Assembly: GCF_018139145.2 (NCBI RefSeq)
Contig: NC_059500.1
Location: 37,429,437-37,493,436, forward strand
Length of the DNA stretch: 64,000 nucleotides
Reading direction: 5' to 3'
DNA from: Gymnogyps californianus
Taxonomy: Eukaryota > Chordata > Aves > Accipitriformes > Cathartidae
The notes beneath the pieces are model-generated. The model did not search any database and was not told where the DNA came from. It saw nothing but the letters and a program-made list of their open reading frames with translations. The position numbers and the translations under genes are program-made. Numbering within the stretch: the stretch's first letter is position 1; every line of letters begins with the position of its first letter. This document shows, piece by piece, positions 37,401 through 49,003 of this stretch.

Positions 37401-38313
37401 ACCTTTGGATTTTTAACCAGCAGAGGAGGAATGTGATGGACCCCATGCAGTATGCTGCAAAACATGTTCAGAATTGTCAATATTCATACCATATGTAGTG
37501 TTTTGGCTGCTATTTTTAAATGTTTCCTTGATACAAGTATGAGTGTGAGTCTGCATTTGCGTTCTTGTTCATATTAGGTGTGCACTACTGAAGTGAGTCT
37601 TCCAATTGTCTCCACTGTTCTCCAGTTTGCACTGCAGAGATGTCCTGGGGTGCACAAACTGCATTCCTTTTGGGTGAATTGGGAGATGTGCTCCAGAAGA
37701 CTACCTAATGCAATACAGTCACCAACAGATGAATGGGCCTTGACACTAGGCTGGAATATACTTGATATGAAACCCTCCAAAAGACGTCTGGGATAAGCAC
37801 TGGCTTCTCAGCACCAACTATTTTGCTCTGCAAATTTCTTCTTACTAGGCCTCACTAACTGCTGATGTAGACATAGTCTGAAAAGCTGTTTTACAGAATC
37901 TGAGATCTTAGCACAGGCTTCTACTCAAGAAACAGTGGAGGGATCTCATAACTGGAGTTAAGCTGTACAAAATTTAGAGGAGTAATTTATTAGATTAGAA
38001 AAAATTTCTACTATGTCTACATAATAACTAAGTTCATGATATTTCCTTACCTCAGATAGGAACCCGAATTTGCTAGCAGTGGTTGCAATATCATCAACTC
38101 CATGTGGAACAATTCCTTCTAGCTACCTATTTTCATAGGTTAAATCTCTAGGTGAACTGTATCACAAATACCTAAGGCAGAATTTATTTTGAAATTCTTA
38201 CGATGTGGTAGAATTTATAAAGGGATTAGTACGAATACTGGAAGGATAGATAAGCTTGGAGCTTTCAGCTGATTTTTCAGAAATTGCAAACCTTCATGCG
38301 CCACCTTTATATT

Positions 38314-38332
38314 AAAAAAAAAAAAAAAAAAA
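38314..38332. repeat. Poly(A) run, 19 bases
   Basis: Nineteen uninterrupted A. No retrocopy or SINE body is recognisable on the 5' side. Confidence 0.9.
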
Positions 38333-39048
38333 TCCAATGCCATAAAAGTACAAAATTGACTCGTCATGTCCTGCTGATATGACCATCTGTATAAAATTAT
38401 GTCCATATTCTACAGTTCATCTGCAGTGTAAACCTACTGTTCATGAATCAAAGATAAATAAAATGGATAGATAATGGATGTTGTAGCAATAAGTGGATCA
38501 TCAGTGCTCAGAATCATCCTGGAATTTTTGAAGTTCAATTGTTTCACAATTGCCAAAGTAAGAAATGGATATATGCTAGTAAAAGAGTGCACAGAACTGT
38601 GTCAGCTGGATTTCTCTTCTATAACTCTGAACGCTAACAATGCAGACATCAAATCTGATCTAGTCACCTGAGATTTCCATTGTAATCAATGGAGAAAAGT
38701 ATACATTACCAGAGTGCAGTTCATCTTGTACTAAAGCAGATGTCTGAAATCATTTAGCCTAATTCTAGATGTACTGATTAGGCTAAGATTGATCACACCC
38801 ATTAAGTGCCTATTGATTGAAAAGGGAAGCTTAAGTGACCAGGCCAGATAAGAAGGTAGACTTTCAAAGTAAGTTGAATCTCATCCATAGTATTTTACAA
38901 GTGCCTTGCAGTACATTTAACTCATCTTCACAGTTACCATTGCTACACTGGCAGTCACTTAAAGATTGCTCTAGCTAACCAAGATCTGTGCTACATACAG
39001 CTCCAAAAAGCATTCTAACAATTTACTGCCTGAGGTGGTACCAATAGA

Positions 39049-39070
39049 TTTTTTTTTTTTATTATTATTT
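39049..39070. repeat. Poly(T) run followed by ATT repeats
   Basis: Twelve T then ATTATTATTT. Simple sequence only. Confidence 0.85.
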
Positions 39071-42000
39071 TATGTTGGCTCATTGATAATGGAAGAAGGG
39101 ATTTTATTCTTCATATATTTCATCCTGCTCATTGCATTGCTGATGTTCATCAACATATTCTTAGTTCCATAGTATGGTGTGTATATCTGACATAGAGAAA
39201 GTAGTCACTGATAAACTACACCTGAAAAACTTTTAATATACAAAAGTGGAAATCAGATGCACAAGATGAACAAAGCAAAGTATTATTTCTTACTCTGGAA
39301 AGAATCTCTGAGAAGCTAGAGATCTTGAAGGATTTTCATATGAATCATGTTCAATCAAGTGCTACCTAAAGATGTCAAAAACCAGGATGCAAACAATCAC
39401 TGATTTGGCTTCCAAGAATAATATTGCAATTTCATACTATTAGCTTATTTCTGTATGCTATGACTTATGAAATTACTCTTTCCTTAGACTATCTTTAACC
39501 TCCAATATCATGTTTGCAAAAAATACGAGAGTTCTTGCATGTTAAAGCTTATTTTTAACTTAGCTTTTTAACTGATGTAAGGTTATTTCCACTGACCTAA
39601 GTATATTGCCCACTCGAATATTCATAAGCATTGTAGCAAATGTCATGTTATTAAAATAATTAATTGAAGTGAACTTGCAGAGACTCAAATAGTTTTATTT
39701 CCAGACAAAAAAGAATGGATTGTATCTTCTGTTTTTCCCTGCCCATACTTAGTTTTAGAAATTAGTCAGCTACTGAGCATTTTAATTAGTATGTGAAAAT
39801 TTTATGAGTCAGAATATTTTTCTGACTCTAATGCCTTCAATCAAAATATCTGTCAATTCACTGAATAATTAAAATCTGGAAGTCAAGAGATGTACCAAAA
39901 TGTCTACCACATTGAACACAATTTCACAAAGGAAAACTAACTCTACTTCAGGGGCAACTCAACTGAAACTATAAAATTTGCATCAGTAGTGGAGTTGCAC
40001 TTGTAGTTCTCTGCAGATATATGTGCAAGGTTTCCATTCAATGTGTAATTAGTTAAATAGGGGGAGAATATAATGTAGGTACACTTGGTTTTCAAGGTTC
40101 GCTCAATAAACCTCTATAAAAATGCAGTACTCTCTTAATTCCCTCATTTACGTATCAGATTTCTTATTACTTATGAACACCTTTAGTATTATACTTGAAG
40201 GGGGAAAAAGCTGTTGAATAAGATTAATTCAATTATCATCAGCTTGGGATATTATCTTTTTTCTCTTAGAATGAACTCTTAAAATACTTTCTGCCTCTTG
40301 CTTAAGGAAAAGTTTGATATGTAGAGAAATGGGTCTGTTGGAAATTAGCCATTGTTCCAGCTGTATTTTGTACCACTTTAGAATTAAATTTATGATTAAT
40401 AAATACTGACTACAGAACTAAAGTAATTGTTGCTTCATGGACTTTTGGATGAAAACAGCATATGAATGCAATGTACATGACAGCTTTGAAACGTATTTGC
40501 ATTTCTTTTGAAATTGAATTTTAGAAATATGGTGAAGGAAAGGAGGAACAAACAGACATTTTAACTCTAAATTTGGGCCAAACCCCAAGGGTCAATAGTA
40601 ATTGAAGACAAAGAGTCAGTATGTCCTGGGATCTTCACATATCTCATTATTACTTTAGCAGACATTAATAACTGTCAGTATAAATTTCATTATTTTATGT
40701 AATAAGAATGACTCTACATTAAGAAGTCCTCAGATCATTCAGTCTGTGGGGCATGTTGAAGCCTTATCTTTCTTGGTTCAGAGTCTAGAAAATGTAATAA
40801 AGCCCCCTTCTTATACAGGCACAATTTATTAATGAACTGTATTATGCCAGTGCCAATATGTCTTTGTAATACTATCTTTCTTTCATTCAGGAGGCTATTT
40901 CACATAGGAGGAATAGGATTTAACGGTAATAATGATTGTATTGCATATTTGTAGATCATGCTATCTATAGATTTCAGAACATACTACAACTAACATTCCT
41001 GTTAAAAGACTGTCACCTGAGGCATAAAAATCTCAATTCCAAAATACTTCAGAGATATGCATTTTTTAAAGCTGTAAAGCTTTTTTTTTTTTTAAATAAA
41101 GATTGCATTTAACAAAAACTGCCCAGTTGTAAAGTTAGTCTCAAACTGACCTACACCAACTAAGTCTATCTGTAATGAAGGCACTGACCACATAATAATT
41201 TTCCTTAGTTAAGGATTTGGACGTCAGGAATTTAAACTATGTATAGACTGCACTTATAGATCTGAGTGCAAAATCATACCAAAGTGAACCTTTAATTAGC
41301 TAGTTGCTGTTCTCCTTTTGGAAATATCAGATGGGGCATTATCAAACCTCAGGTTAAGTTGCAAGTTTATTTCCCTGCTGCAATTTCACTTGCCAGATCT
41401 ATTCTGTTAAATCTGTTGAAATACTGTAATTTGTTCCTCCACAAATTTAATGTATGACTTCTTGCAGGGACTTGTCACCTTTACTTTTACTGAATAAATT
41501 AGCCCCTTTTGCGTAAGTTTGTAGAGAGCTGGAGTTTGCATTCCTGTGATTTTGCAGCTGCCATTTAGACTAATTGTATGCAGTTTTGAAAAATCTAAAT
41601 CCTTGCTTTTTCAAGGTGAGTTTTGTATCCTCTGGAGATAGTATTTTTACAAAAGTCCATAGATGGACTTGGAGGGGGGGAACAGAGAGGGAGGAGACAC
41701 ACAAAACATTTCCAGCAGTGGTAGTAAAACATTTTACCCCCACATAACAAAATAGTTTTAGAGCATGACGAAGGACTTTGCTTCTGATGTTCTCTGTGCC
41801 CTTCTTTAGCTTATGTATCCGCTATCTTGTGCTCACATACAGAGAACACCATTTTTAAATGGTTCCTATGAACCTGTTGGCATCTGCTGCAGATTTCCAA
41901 AACACTGGGAAGGGGAGAAACAAACACTATTCCAAAACTGAATTTAAGATTTCTTAATTACTGTAAACTATTAATAGTCAGTTTTCACTATATATATGCA

Positions 42001-42330
42001 TCTAAATAAAAAAAATATTTTTAAAAAATCACTATTTTTGGTACTCTAGCGTATAATATTAATATGCAGGATATATTTTTAGGTTTGCTTGTTTATTTGT
42101 TTTCCAGCTGGTCTAAACATCATTTAAGATCTCGTATACTTTCAATCTAGCAAACAAACTGAGACTGATAAGCACAATATTTGTCTGAGGGATTGCTCTT
42201 TAATCAGGGCTTGGTTATTAAAAGCTATAAGTTCAAGCATTGCTTTCTGATCAAGATTTAAAATGAATTTTCAAAAACTTAAAATAGGGATACTTTTGAT
42301 CATGGCTTTCGATTTGCCTTATATTTTAGC

Positions 42331-42344
42331 TGTGGTTAACCACA
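42331..42344. promoter_or_regulatory. 14-bp perfect palindrome with two overlapping RUNX-like motifs
   Basis: TGTGGTTAACCACA is exactly self-complementary. It contains TGTGGT, the RUNX core consensus, on both strands, and GTTAAC at the centre, an HNF1-type half site. No adjacent gene is visible, so a regulatory role is only a possibility. Confidence 0.3.
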
Positions 42345-43654
42345 AAGCTTGTATTAACTCATCCCCAAGACAACATTAGGATATAAGATGTAGACAATTC
42401 TTTCTACAACTTATCTGATTTTGGTATGATTCAGAGTACCCTTAGGAACCTAACAGCTAGTCAAAAGAGCAAGCAAGTGTATGAAATGTCGTATTCAGAG
42501 CACTTAACTCAAATGCCTGAAGTCAAACGGTGTAAATATGTCGATTTGTGGTTTTCTTATAGACTGGGGTTCAGTTGTAATAGTCTGTATAGTAAGTGGA
42601 GGGCAGCTGTGGTCTTTCTGTGAGCTGGTGACAGAAATACATTTCCTTTCTTTAGCTTGAGCTTGAAACAGGGTTTGGGCTGCCATTTGTCTCAGCTGTA
42701 GATTTCAATGGCTTGCTCCATTTCCATGTCATAAATAAAAACTGAAAGTTACCATTTATTTCTTTTCCGGATCTGAAATTTCTTTGCAATTGCTAAATAA
42801 ACATTATGCCATAGAGATTAAGACTCTATTGTGCGCAGGTGGCCAGCCTCCAACTCAAGTAAAATCGATGGAAGCTAACAACTTTCACGATAAGGTTAAC
42901 AGTTGCTTAATGCCAGGCACTGATTGAAACACTTTCAGCCCTCACTGTCTGTGATCTATGTCCTGAATAGTGCCTAGTCTAAAACAGTATTAAAAATCTT
43001 TAAATACTATTTTCCTTTTTTGAAAATTAAATCCCTTTTTTCTTAATCTTTTTATTGATTTTTCTTTTTTTTTTTTTCCCCCTTCTTGATACAAAGCACT
43101 TGGAGACTTTTTTGTGAAGGATACTATAAATAATGAAGTTGTTAGAGAGCTGGTATAGACAGCTGAAGTATAAAAGTTCTGTAAAGGTCAGATGACTTTA
43201 ACAGTCTCCTGTAATCTTTACATTGCAATCTTGAAGCTCCCCTTAAATTTCTGCATAAGACTATTGTCTCTCAGATAGCTAAATTTCTAGAATTTTCCCT
43301 GCAGATATCAGAGAAAGTGTCCTTTTTGGACGATTCAAAAAGCAGTGCTTTTCTTGACCGTTTCAGAAAGTAACCAGTGTTATACTTCAGGCTGGCTATT
43401 TGTTGGTAAAGTCAAAGACAAGTTCAGAAAATTCTGTATGCATATCCTTAGCTGATATTCTAGAAAGTATAAAATGAGGTTTCTGTGCAGATTCTGACAA
43501 AAACAAACAGGTGAAAAAATTTGTCTGGAACTCTAAGAGTTAATAAAACCTTTTGGATTACATTGGAGACCAGAAAAAAACTAAGTTAAGTGACAGTGCT
43601 GCAACAACATGATTGTTGAACGTGTTTTTTTATTCCACTCCTGTCACAGTCTGT

Positions 43655-45420
43655 ATAGAATCGTAGAATCATAGAATCATTTAGGTTGGAAAAGACCTTT
43701 TAGATCTTTGAGTCCAACCATAAACCTAACACTGCCAGGTCCACCACTAAACCATGTCCCCAAGCACCACATCTACATGTCTTTTAAATACCTCCAGAGA
43801 TGGTGACTCAACCACTTCCCTGGGCAGCCTGTTCCAATGCTTGACAACCCTTTCCGTGAAGAGGTTTTTCCTAATATCCAATCTAAACCTCCCCTGGTGC
43901 AACTTGAGGCCATTTCCTCTCACCCTATCACTCTTTACCAGGGAGAAGAGACCAACACCCACCTCGCTACACCCTCCTTTCAGGTAGCTGTAGAGAGCGA
44001 CAAGGTCTCCCCTCAGCCTCCTTTTCTCCAGACTAAACAATCCCAGTTCCCTCAGCCGCTCCTCATAAGACTTGTTCTCTAGACCCTTCACCAGCTTCGT
44101 TGCTCTTCTTTGGACACACTCCAGCCCCTCAATGTCATTCCTGTAGTGAGGGGCCCAAAGCTGAACACAGTATTTGAGGTGCAGCCTCACCAGTGCTGAG
44201 TACAGGGGGGCAATCACTTCCCTAGTCCTGCTGGCCACACTATTTCTGATACAAGCCACGATGCTATTGGCCTTCTTGGCCACCTGGGCACCCTGCTGGC
44301 TCATATTCAGATGGCTGTCGACTAACACCCCCAGGTCCTTTTCTGCCAGGCAGCTTTCCAGCCACTCTTCCCCAAGCCTGCAGCTATGCATGGGGCTGTT
44401 GTGACCCAAGTGCACAACCCGGCACTTAGCCTTGTTGAATCTCATACAATTGACCTTGGCCCATCAATCCAGCCTGTCCAGATCCCTCTGTAGAGCCTTT
44501 CTACCCTCAAGCAGATCAACACTCCTGCCCAACTTGGTGTCGTCTGCAAACTTACTGAGGGTGCATTCGATCCCCTTATCCAGATCATTGATAAAGATAT
44601 TAAACAGAACTGGCCCCAATACTGAACCCTGGGGAAGACCAGTTGCATCCAGCCACCAACTGGATTTAACTGCATTCACCACCACTCTTTGGGCCTGGCC
44701 ATCCAGCTAGTTTTCTACCCAGCAAAGTGTATGCCCGTCCAAGCCATGAGCAGCCAGTTTCTCCAGGAGAATGCTGTTGGAAACTGTGTCAAAGGCTTTA
44801 CTGAAGTCCAGGTAAACAACATCCACAGCCTTTCCTTCATCCACTAAGCAGGTCACCTTGTCATAGAAGGAGATCAGGTTAGTCAAGTAGGACCTGCCTT
44901 TCATAAACCCATGCTGACTGGGCCTGATCACCTGCTTGTCCTGTACATGCCACGTGATCCGCTCCATAACCTTCCTCAGCACCGAGGTCAGGCTGACAGG
45001 CCTGTAGCTCCCCAGATCCTCCTTCTGGCCCTTCTTGTAGGTGGGTGTCACATTTACTAACCTCTGGTCAACTGGGACCTCCCTGGTTAGCCAGGACTGC
45101 TGATAAGTGATGGGAAGTGGCTTGGTGAGCGCTTCTGCCAGCTCCCTCAGTATCCTTGGGTGGATCCCATCCGGCCTCATAGACTTGTGTGTGTCTAAGT
45201 GGTGTAGCAGGTCACTAACCATTTCTCCTTGGATTATGGGAGCTTCCTTCTGCTCCCCATCCTTGTCTACCAGCTCAGGGGACTGGGTACCCCGAGAACA
45301 AGTGGTCTGACTATTAAACATGGAGGCAAAGAAGGCATTAAGTACCTCGGCCTTTTCCTCATCCTTTGTCACTCTGTTTCCCCCTGCATCCAATAAACAC
45401 TGGACTTGTCCTCTCGACAC
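43655..45420 (-). mobile_element. Long CR1 LINE copy, 5'-truncated, nearly intact RT frame
   Basis: The plus strand starts TAGAATCGTAGAATCATAGAATCATTTAGG, the reversed CR1 3' end, and the element extends 1.77 kb. It belongs to a different CR1 lineage from the copies at 21235 and 49004. Its C-terminus reads [21 protein letters not shown] and [24 protein letters not shown] rather than the ATKMIRG.. / AAFQYLKG type. The 5' end is cut within the linker before the reverse transcriptase; sequence above 45420 is not CR1. Confidence 0.95.
43747..45420 (-). pseudogene. CR1 ORF2 reverse transcriptase plus C-terminal domain, two stops
   Basis: A single reading frame of 558 codons from 45420 to the natural stop at 43747-43749, with no frameshift. 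It is interrupted by TAG at 44707-44709 (where CR1 has Trp, in VEN-W-LDG) and TGA at 44464-44466 (probably an Arg CGA, before WAKVNC). Order of parts: linker (EEKAEVLNAFFASMF, residues 21-35), DGIHPRILREL (84-94), SYRPVSLTSVLRKVMERI (138-155), QHGFMKGRS (169-177), YLDFSKAFD with the first catalytic Asp (203-211), [26 protein letters not shown] with the catalytic Asp pair at 44539-44550, MRFNKAK, and the C-terminal domain ending LGDMV. All catalytic Asp residues remain. The copy lacks ORF1 and the endonuclease, so it cannot move by itself. Confidence 0.92.
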
Positions 45421-46854
45421 AGGATTCCCATTTCAAATTACCACAGGGGGGAAAGCCTACCTAGATTAATTACACAGGAAGGCTTCTGATTATGCAAAGC
45501 TGAAAAATCTTTATTCTTGGTAAATGTAAATGTATATGTTAATACTAGATATGTATTGTTTCCTGCTTGATTGACTGGATTTCTATAATTCAAGCTGTGT
45601 GAGAGCCAGACAGAAGCTAGGTGATAAAAATTGTGATGTATTCTAACTCATCTTCTTCATAGCCATTAAAGATTCCGTTTATTGAAACTGCAATAGTATA
45701 AATTATTTTACAGGTAGTAGGACAGTTTCTAGCATCTTGTACTTCAAATCAGATGAAAGACTGCCAGTAACAGAAATTTCTCTGCTATAGCTGATTTATT
45801 TTCCCTCTGTTTCCAGCCTGTGATGAAGTTCAGTATTCAGAAGTTTTATGCCTGCAGTAGTTATGAAGCTTTCATTATAAAAAGCAGCAGTGAAAAAAAC
45901 AAGTTAATAAAGTCTATATTCTCTTTAAAGGGAAATAGTTTCCTGTGCTGACTGAGATTTCAGAAACAAAATTATTTTTCAAGAAGGTGATCCTTCTGTA
46001 ATTGGGTGGGGTTTTGTCCTTCATTTTCAGAAGCGGATCATGAAAGAAAACTCCTCAGATTAATCACTTTAAATTTTCTCCACAGCTGATAATAAACTAT
46101 GTTGTCTTCTTATACATTGAAAAGATCTTTACAGTTTTTAGATTAGGCAAGAAGTTATTTCTGAAGTCTTACCTCACAATGATGACAATAATCTTAGTGA
46201 ATGTTCCTTTTCCATACCATTCACCCACGATATGAATGGTATTGGAGGGTAGGATTTTCTTTCTTACAAATGTTTGATTTTTGTGGAAAAAAAATGTAAT
46301 GGATGAGTAAAGCCGTACTTTGGAATCACTAATTTTTCCACTGAGGTAATAATTACTGGTAGAATGACAGGATGTCACACCATTAATTAGGACTGTGAGT
46401 TATTATCTAAGTATGTTTTTTACTTGTAAGGAGATAGATTTTTTACACCTCCAGACTACTGCTACTTGAGTAGTCATACTGATCAGGAGACTAGTGGGAT
46501 AAAGTGCTACTCAGTTGAAACTGCAAATAGAACTGAGAGCAGTTCCACAGCCTCTGCTTAATGTTTTGGGGAAATTTGTTAGAAGCTTTACAGAATATTT
46601 TTTACTTCCTTTGACTAGATCTGCTCTTCACTAACGATAAGGATTCTTGGTATTCATTACAAATTAATGAGAGACAAGTCCTGCCTTTGTAAACCATCAG
46701 TCTTGTGTCAACATTGATATAAAATGGAATTTATTTTACTGATTTAGAAGATACATGTATATTTATAAATCTATAAAGAAGTGGAAAGCCCCCTACTCTG
46801 TATACCATCATAGTTCTCGTCCATCTGACACTGCCTTCATGATCTCATCTTTTG
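45421..46854. other. Unique sequence, no gene seen
   Basis: AT-rich background between the CR1 and the LTR at 46860. Only short frames are present. Confidence 0.55.
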
Positions 46855-47232
46855 TTCAGTGTAAGGGACTGAAAGAGTTAACGTATGTCAATGTCTCAAA
46901 CATTGTAGCAAACTAAGGTAGGGCGTGCATAGCAACTAGTCACAGCAGCAAGTTGGTTGGCATGGTCACAGGGGGTGTGCTGGAGGGTGCGCAGTCCCCT
47001 GTTCTGGCAGAACCAGCCTGGTAACCCACCATACATGGCTAGAGGTCACACAAAGTTTATCTGAGGAGGGGGCTTGTAGCTCCTTGGAAAGTCCCCAAGA
47101 CCACCACCCCAATAAGCCGTGCATGCTCAGTAGGTGAAGAACCATCTGGAATACCACCATATATGTCAAGAACTGTCTAGAAGGAACCCATATAAGTCTT
47201 CAGGAGGCGTGACTGTGGACGGGGATTTAGAC

Positions 47233-47239
47233 TATAAAA
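47233..47239 (+). promoter_or_regulatory. TATA box of the family B LTR
   Basis: TATAAAA within GACTATAAAAGACAC, 373 bp from the LTR start, followed by the GC-rich GATCGCGCGCCCGCC stretch at 47263-47277. Confidence 0.65.
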
Positions 47240-47405
47240 GACACAATTGCAAAGAGCCAGATCGCGCGCCCGCCACCGGAGGACCCTAACCCAGAGCAGA
47301 GACCATCGCTGGATCCAAGGGTGGTGATATCTTTCCTTTTCTCTCCCGCTCTTCCTGTATCTCTCTCTTTTTCTCTGTGTTTTCTGATCTCATTCTGGGC
47401 ATGTA

Positions 47406-47505
47406 AGGGTAATATCGTTGCGAGATTGTCAGGGTAATATCGTTGCGAGATTGTCAGGGTAATATCGTTGCGAGTCTGTTGTGGTAATATTGTTGTGAGT
47501 TTTGC
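47406..47505 (+). repeat. 25-bp minisatellite inside the family B LTR, 4 units
   Basis: Units start at 47406, 47431, 47456 and 47481, each AGGGTAATATCGTTGCGAG plus 6 variable bases. The first two are identical, the third differs at its end, and the fourth has decayed CpGs (ATATTGTTGTGAG). It would lie in the transcribed part of the LTR. Confidence 0.92.
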
Positions 47506-47665
47506 CAAGCCACTATCCGCTGTTTTCTGCCAAGTTTTAAGCAAGTTTCAAGTAAATTTGTGATCTGATTGAACCTCTCGAGTAATTGTTGTTGCTCCAG
47601 ATTACTGCACAGAGAATCAAAAGGTTAACCTCACCCTTGCCCACCGAGTGGGACGGGACATTCAG

Positions 47666-48670
47666 TCAGTTCTGAAGTCCTGTTAATTACCTACACATAT
47701 TAAAATAGGATCCCACAAATGATTTTCTGTTTCATGAAAATTGCAGCAATAGTGTAGTAAGCTGTAGGTTCAAGATGATACTTTGACAAGTACTCCTTGA
47801 TATTCCCATTTATCAAAGCTTCTTGTCATCTTAAAGATCATTATGTATTACAGGTTATACTGTTTTCCCATCATGATGAGAGGTGCCTGTAGGCTGAGGG
47901 AAATGTTTTATTATGACGAAAAGAGACAGGAGTGCCATTACTAAGACACACAATTGTATGACAGTGATTTTTGTTCTTTATTATAAACTCACAATTTAAA
48001 ACTACAGTAGACTTAAAGTGGGTCATAAAAATCTACTCAGACAGTGGAGTAGCACAAACATGCTTGCACTGCGGAAAAAAAGAAACCCTAAATACATCTT
48101 GCAACTCTGTAGTTGTATGAAGGGATATGAAAAGATGAAATGAAGACTGTGTTTATATTCTGGCATATATCATGTTATACTTCCTGCTTTTATACTCTTC
48201 AGCCTTCCAAATCATCAGACTAAGAAATTCAGGTATCTCACTCAGAATGATCATTCACTTGATGATAGAAGGTTCTATATTGATTGTTGTTCAAGGAAAT
48301 AAGACTATTAAAAAGCCTGGGCTAATCCATGCTCCCACAGATGGGGATCAGTCTTTCTATCTGCCATCTGGTTATATGCTGATGATTAGTCTTACATGAT
48401 GTCAGGAATATGGAGGAATAGGGACAGATAATTAAAAAAAAGTCTGAGAAATAGGAATATCTGCACAGAAGAGTAGGGATGGGTCTATGACTGTGACCAC
48501 CAGCAATACAGGATATAACATCACAAAATAAGGATTACAAATGTGCTACCGGCTGGTCCCAATACACCTGTGAAGAATTTTTTTTTTTCTTTTTCTGTTG
48601 CTATTAGAAATCAGGTACTACTGAGCACCAGGATAACAGATAAGAATTTGGCCCAAGACATCAGACTGGC
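47666..48670. other. Unique sequence, no gene seen
   Basis: Short open frames only; a T10 run lies near 48580. Confidence 0.55.
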
Positions 48671-48784
48671 AGATGGTCTCTGGTGGTGTTCCGCAGGGCT
48701 CAATTTTAGGGCCAGTTCTCTTCAATGTTTTTATAAATGACCTGGACACAGGAGTTGAGTGTACACTAAGTAAGTTTGCTGACT
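48671..48784 (+). mobile_element. CR1 LINE internal fragment, RT core
   Basis: The + strand encodes [21 protein letters not shown], then [14 protein letters not shown], the CR1 reverse transcriptase segment leading to the catalytic FADD. The match is lost within that motif at about 48784. It is opposite in orientation to the CR1 starting 220 bp downstream, and has neither a 5' nor a 3' CR1 end. Confidence 0.88.
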
Positions 48785-49003
48785 TACATGAAATTCCTTA
48801 CAATGATACCAAGAAAGAAATTTCTTGTTTCCTCTGGATGTTCATCTAGATTCAGTAGTACTCATGATACACCTGAGATCTCAGTGGGACATTAAAAAAT
48901 GTCCTAGTGTTACACTGCCACCTAAGCAAGGAATGTAACCATCTCAATTATGGAGCAGAGGAGACCATCAGCTTTGAAAAGCTGAATCCATTACAAAATA
49001 TAG

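Larger units (their letters stand above)
26413..43654. other. 17 kb of unique AT-rich sequence, no gene seen
   Basis: No recognisable coding region, transposon or RNA gene over 17 kb. Contents are a 20-bp minisatellite (26661-26717), a TTTA run (34460-34484), a CA run (36176-36188), poly-A (38314-38332) and poly-T runs (39049-39060, 41081-41093, 43065-43077). The lack of CR1 and LTR elements here is notable against the rest of the window and could mean either constraint or chance. Confidence 0.5.
46855..47665 (+). mobile_element. Solo LTR (family B) with perfect 5-bp target duplication
   Basis: The LTR is 46860-47660 (801 bp), starting TGTAAGGGACTG and ending GGGACGGGACA. TTCAG at 46855-46859 is repeated exactly at 47661-47665. 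The TG...CA ends, the 5-bp duplication, a TATA box at 47233-47239 and a GC-rich start region after it all fit an endogenous retroviral LTR in + orientation. It shares no obvious sequence with the other LTRs here. It carries a 25-bp minisatellite in its 3' half. No internal region is present. Confidence 0.85.

Noticed and set aside
38314..38332. Poly(A) tail of a processed pseudogene
   Set aside because: No gene-like or SINE-like body upstream and no visible target duplication.
47406..47505. CRISPR-like repeat array
   Set aside because: The units are directly adjacent without spacers and lie in a vertebrate LTR; it is a minisatellite.
47227..47544. 105-codon minus-strand frame with repeated ILP segments
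   Set aside because: It is antisense translation of the LTR minisatellite; the periodicity comes from the DNA repeat.
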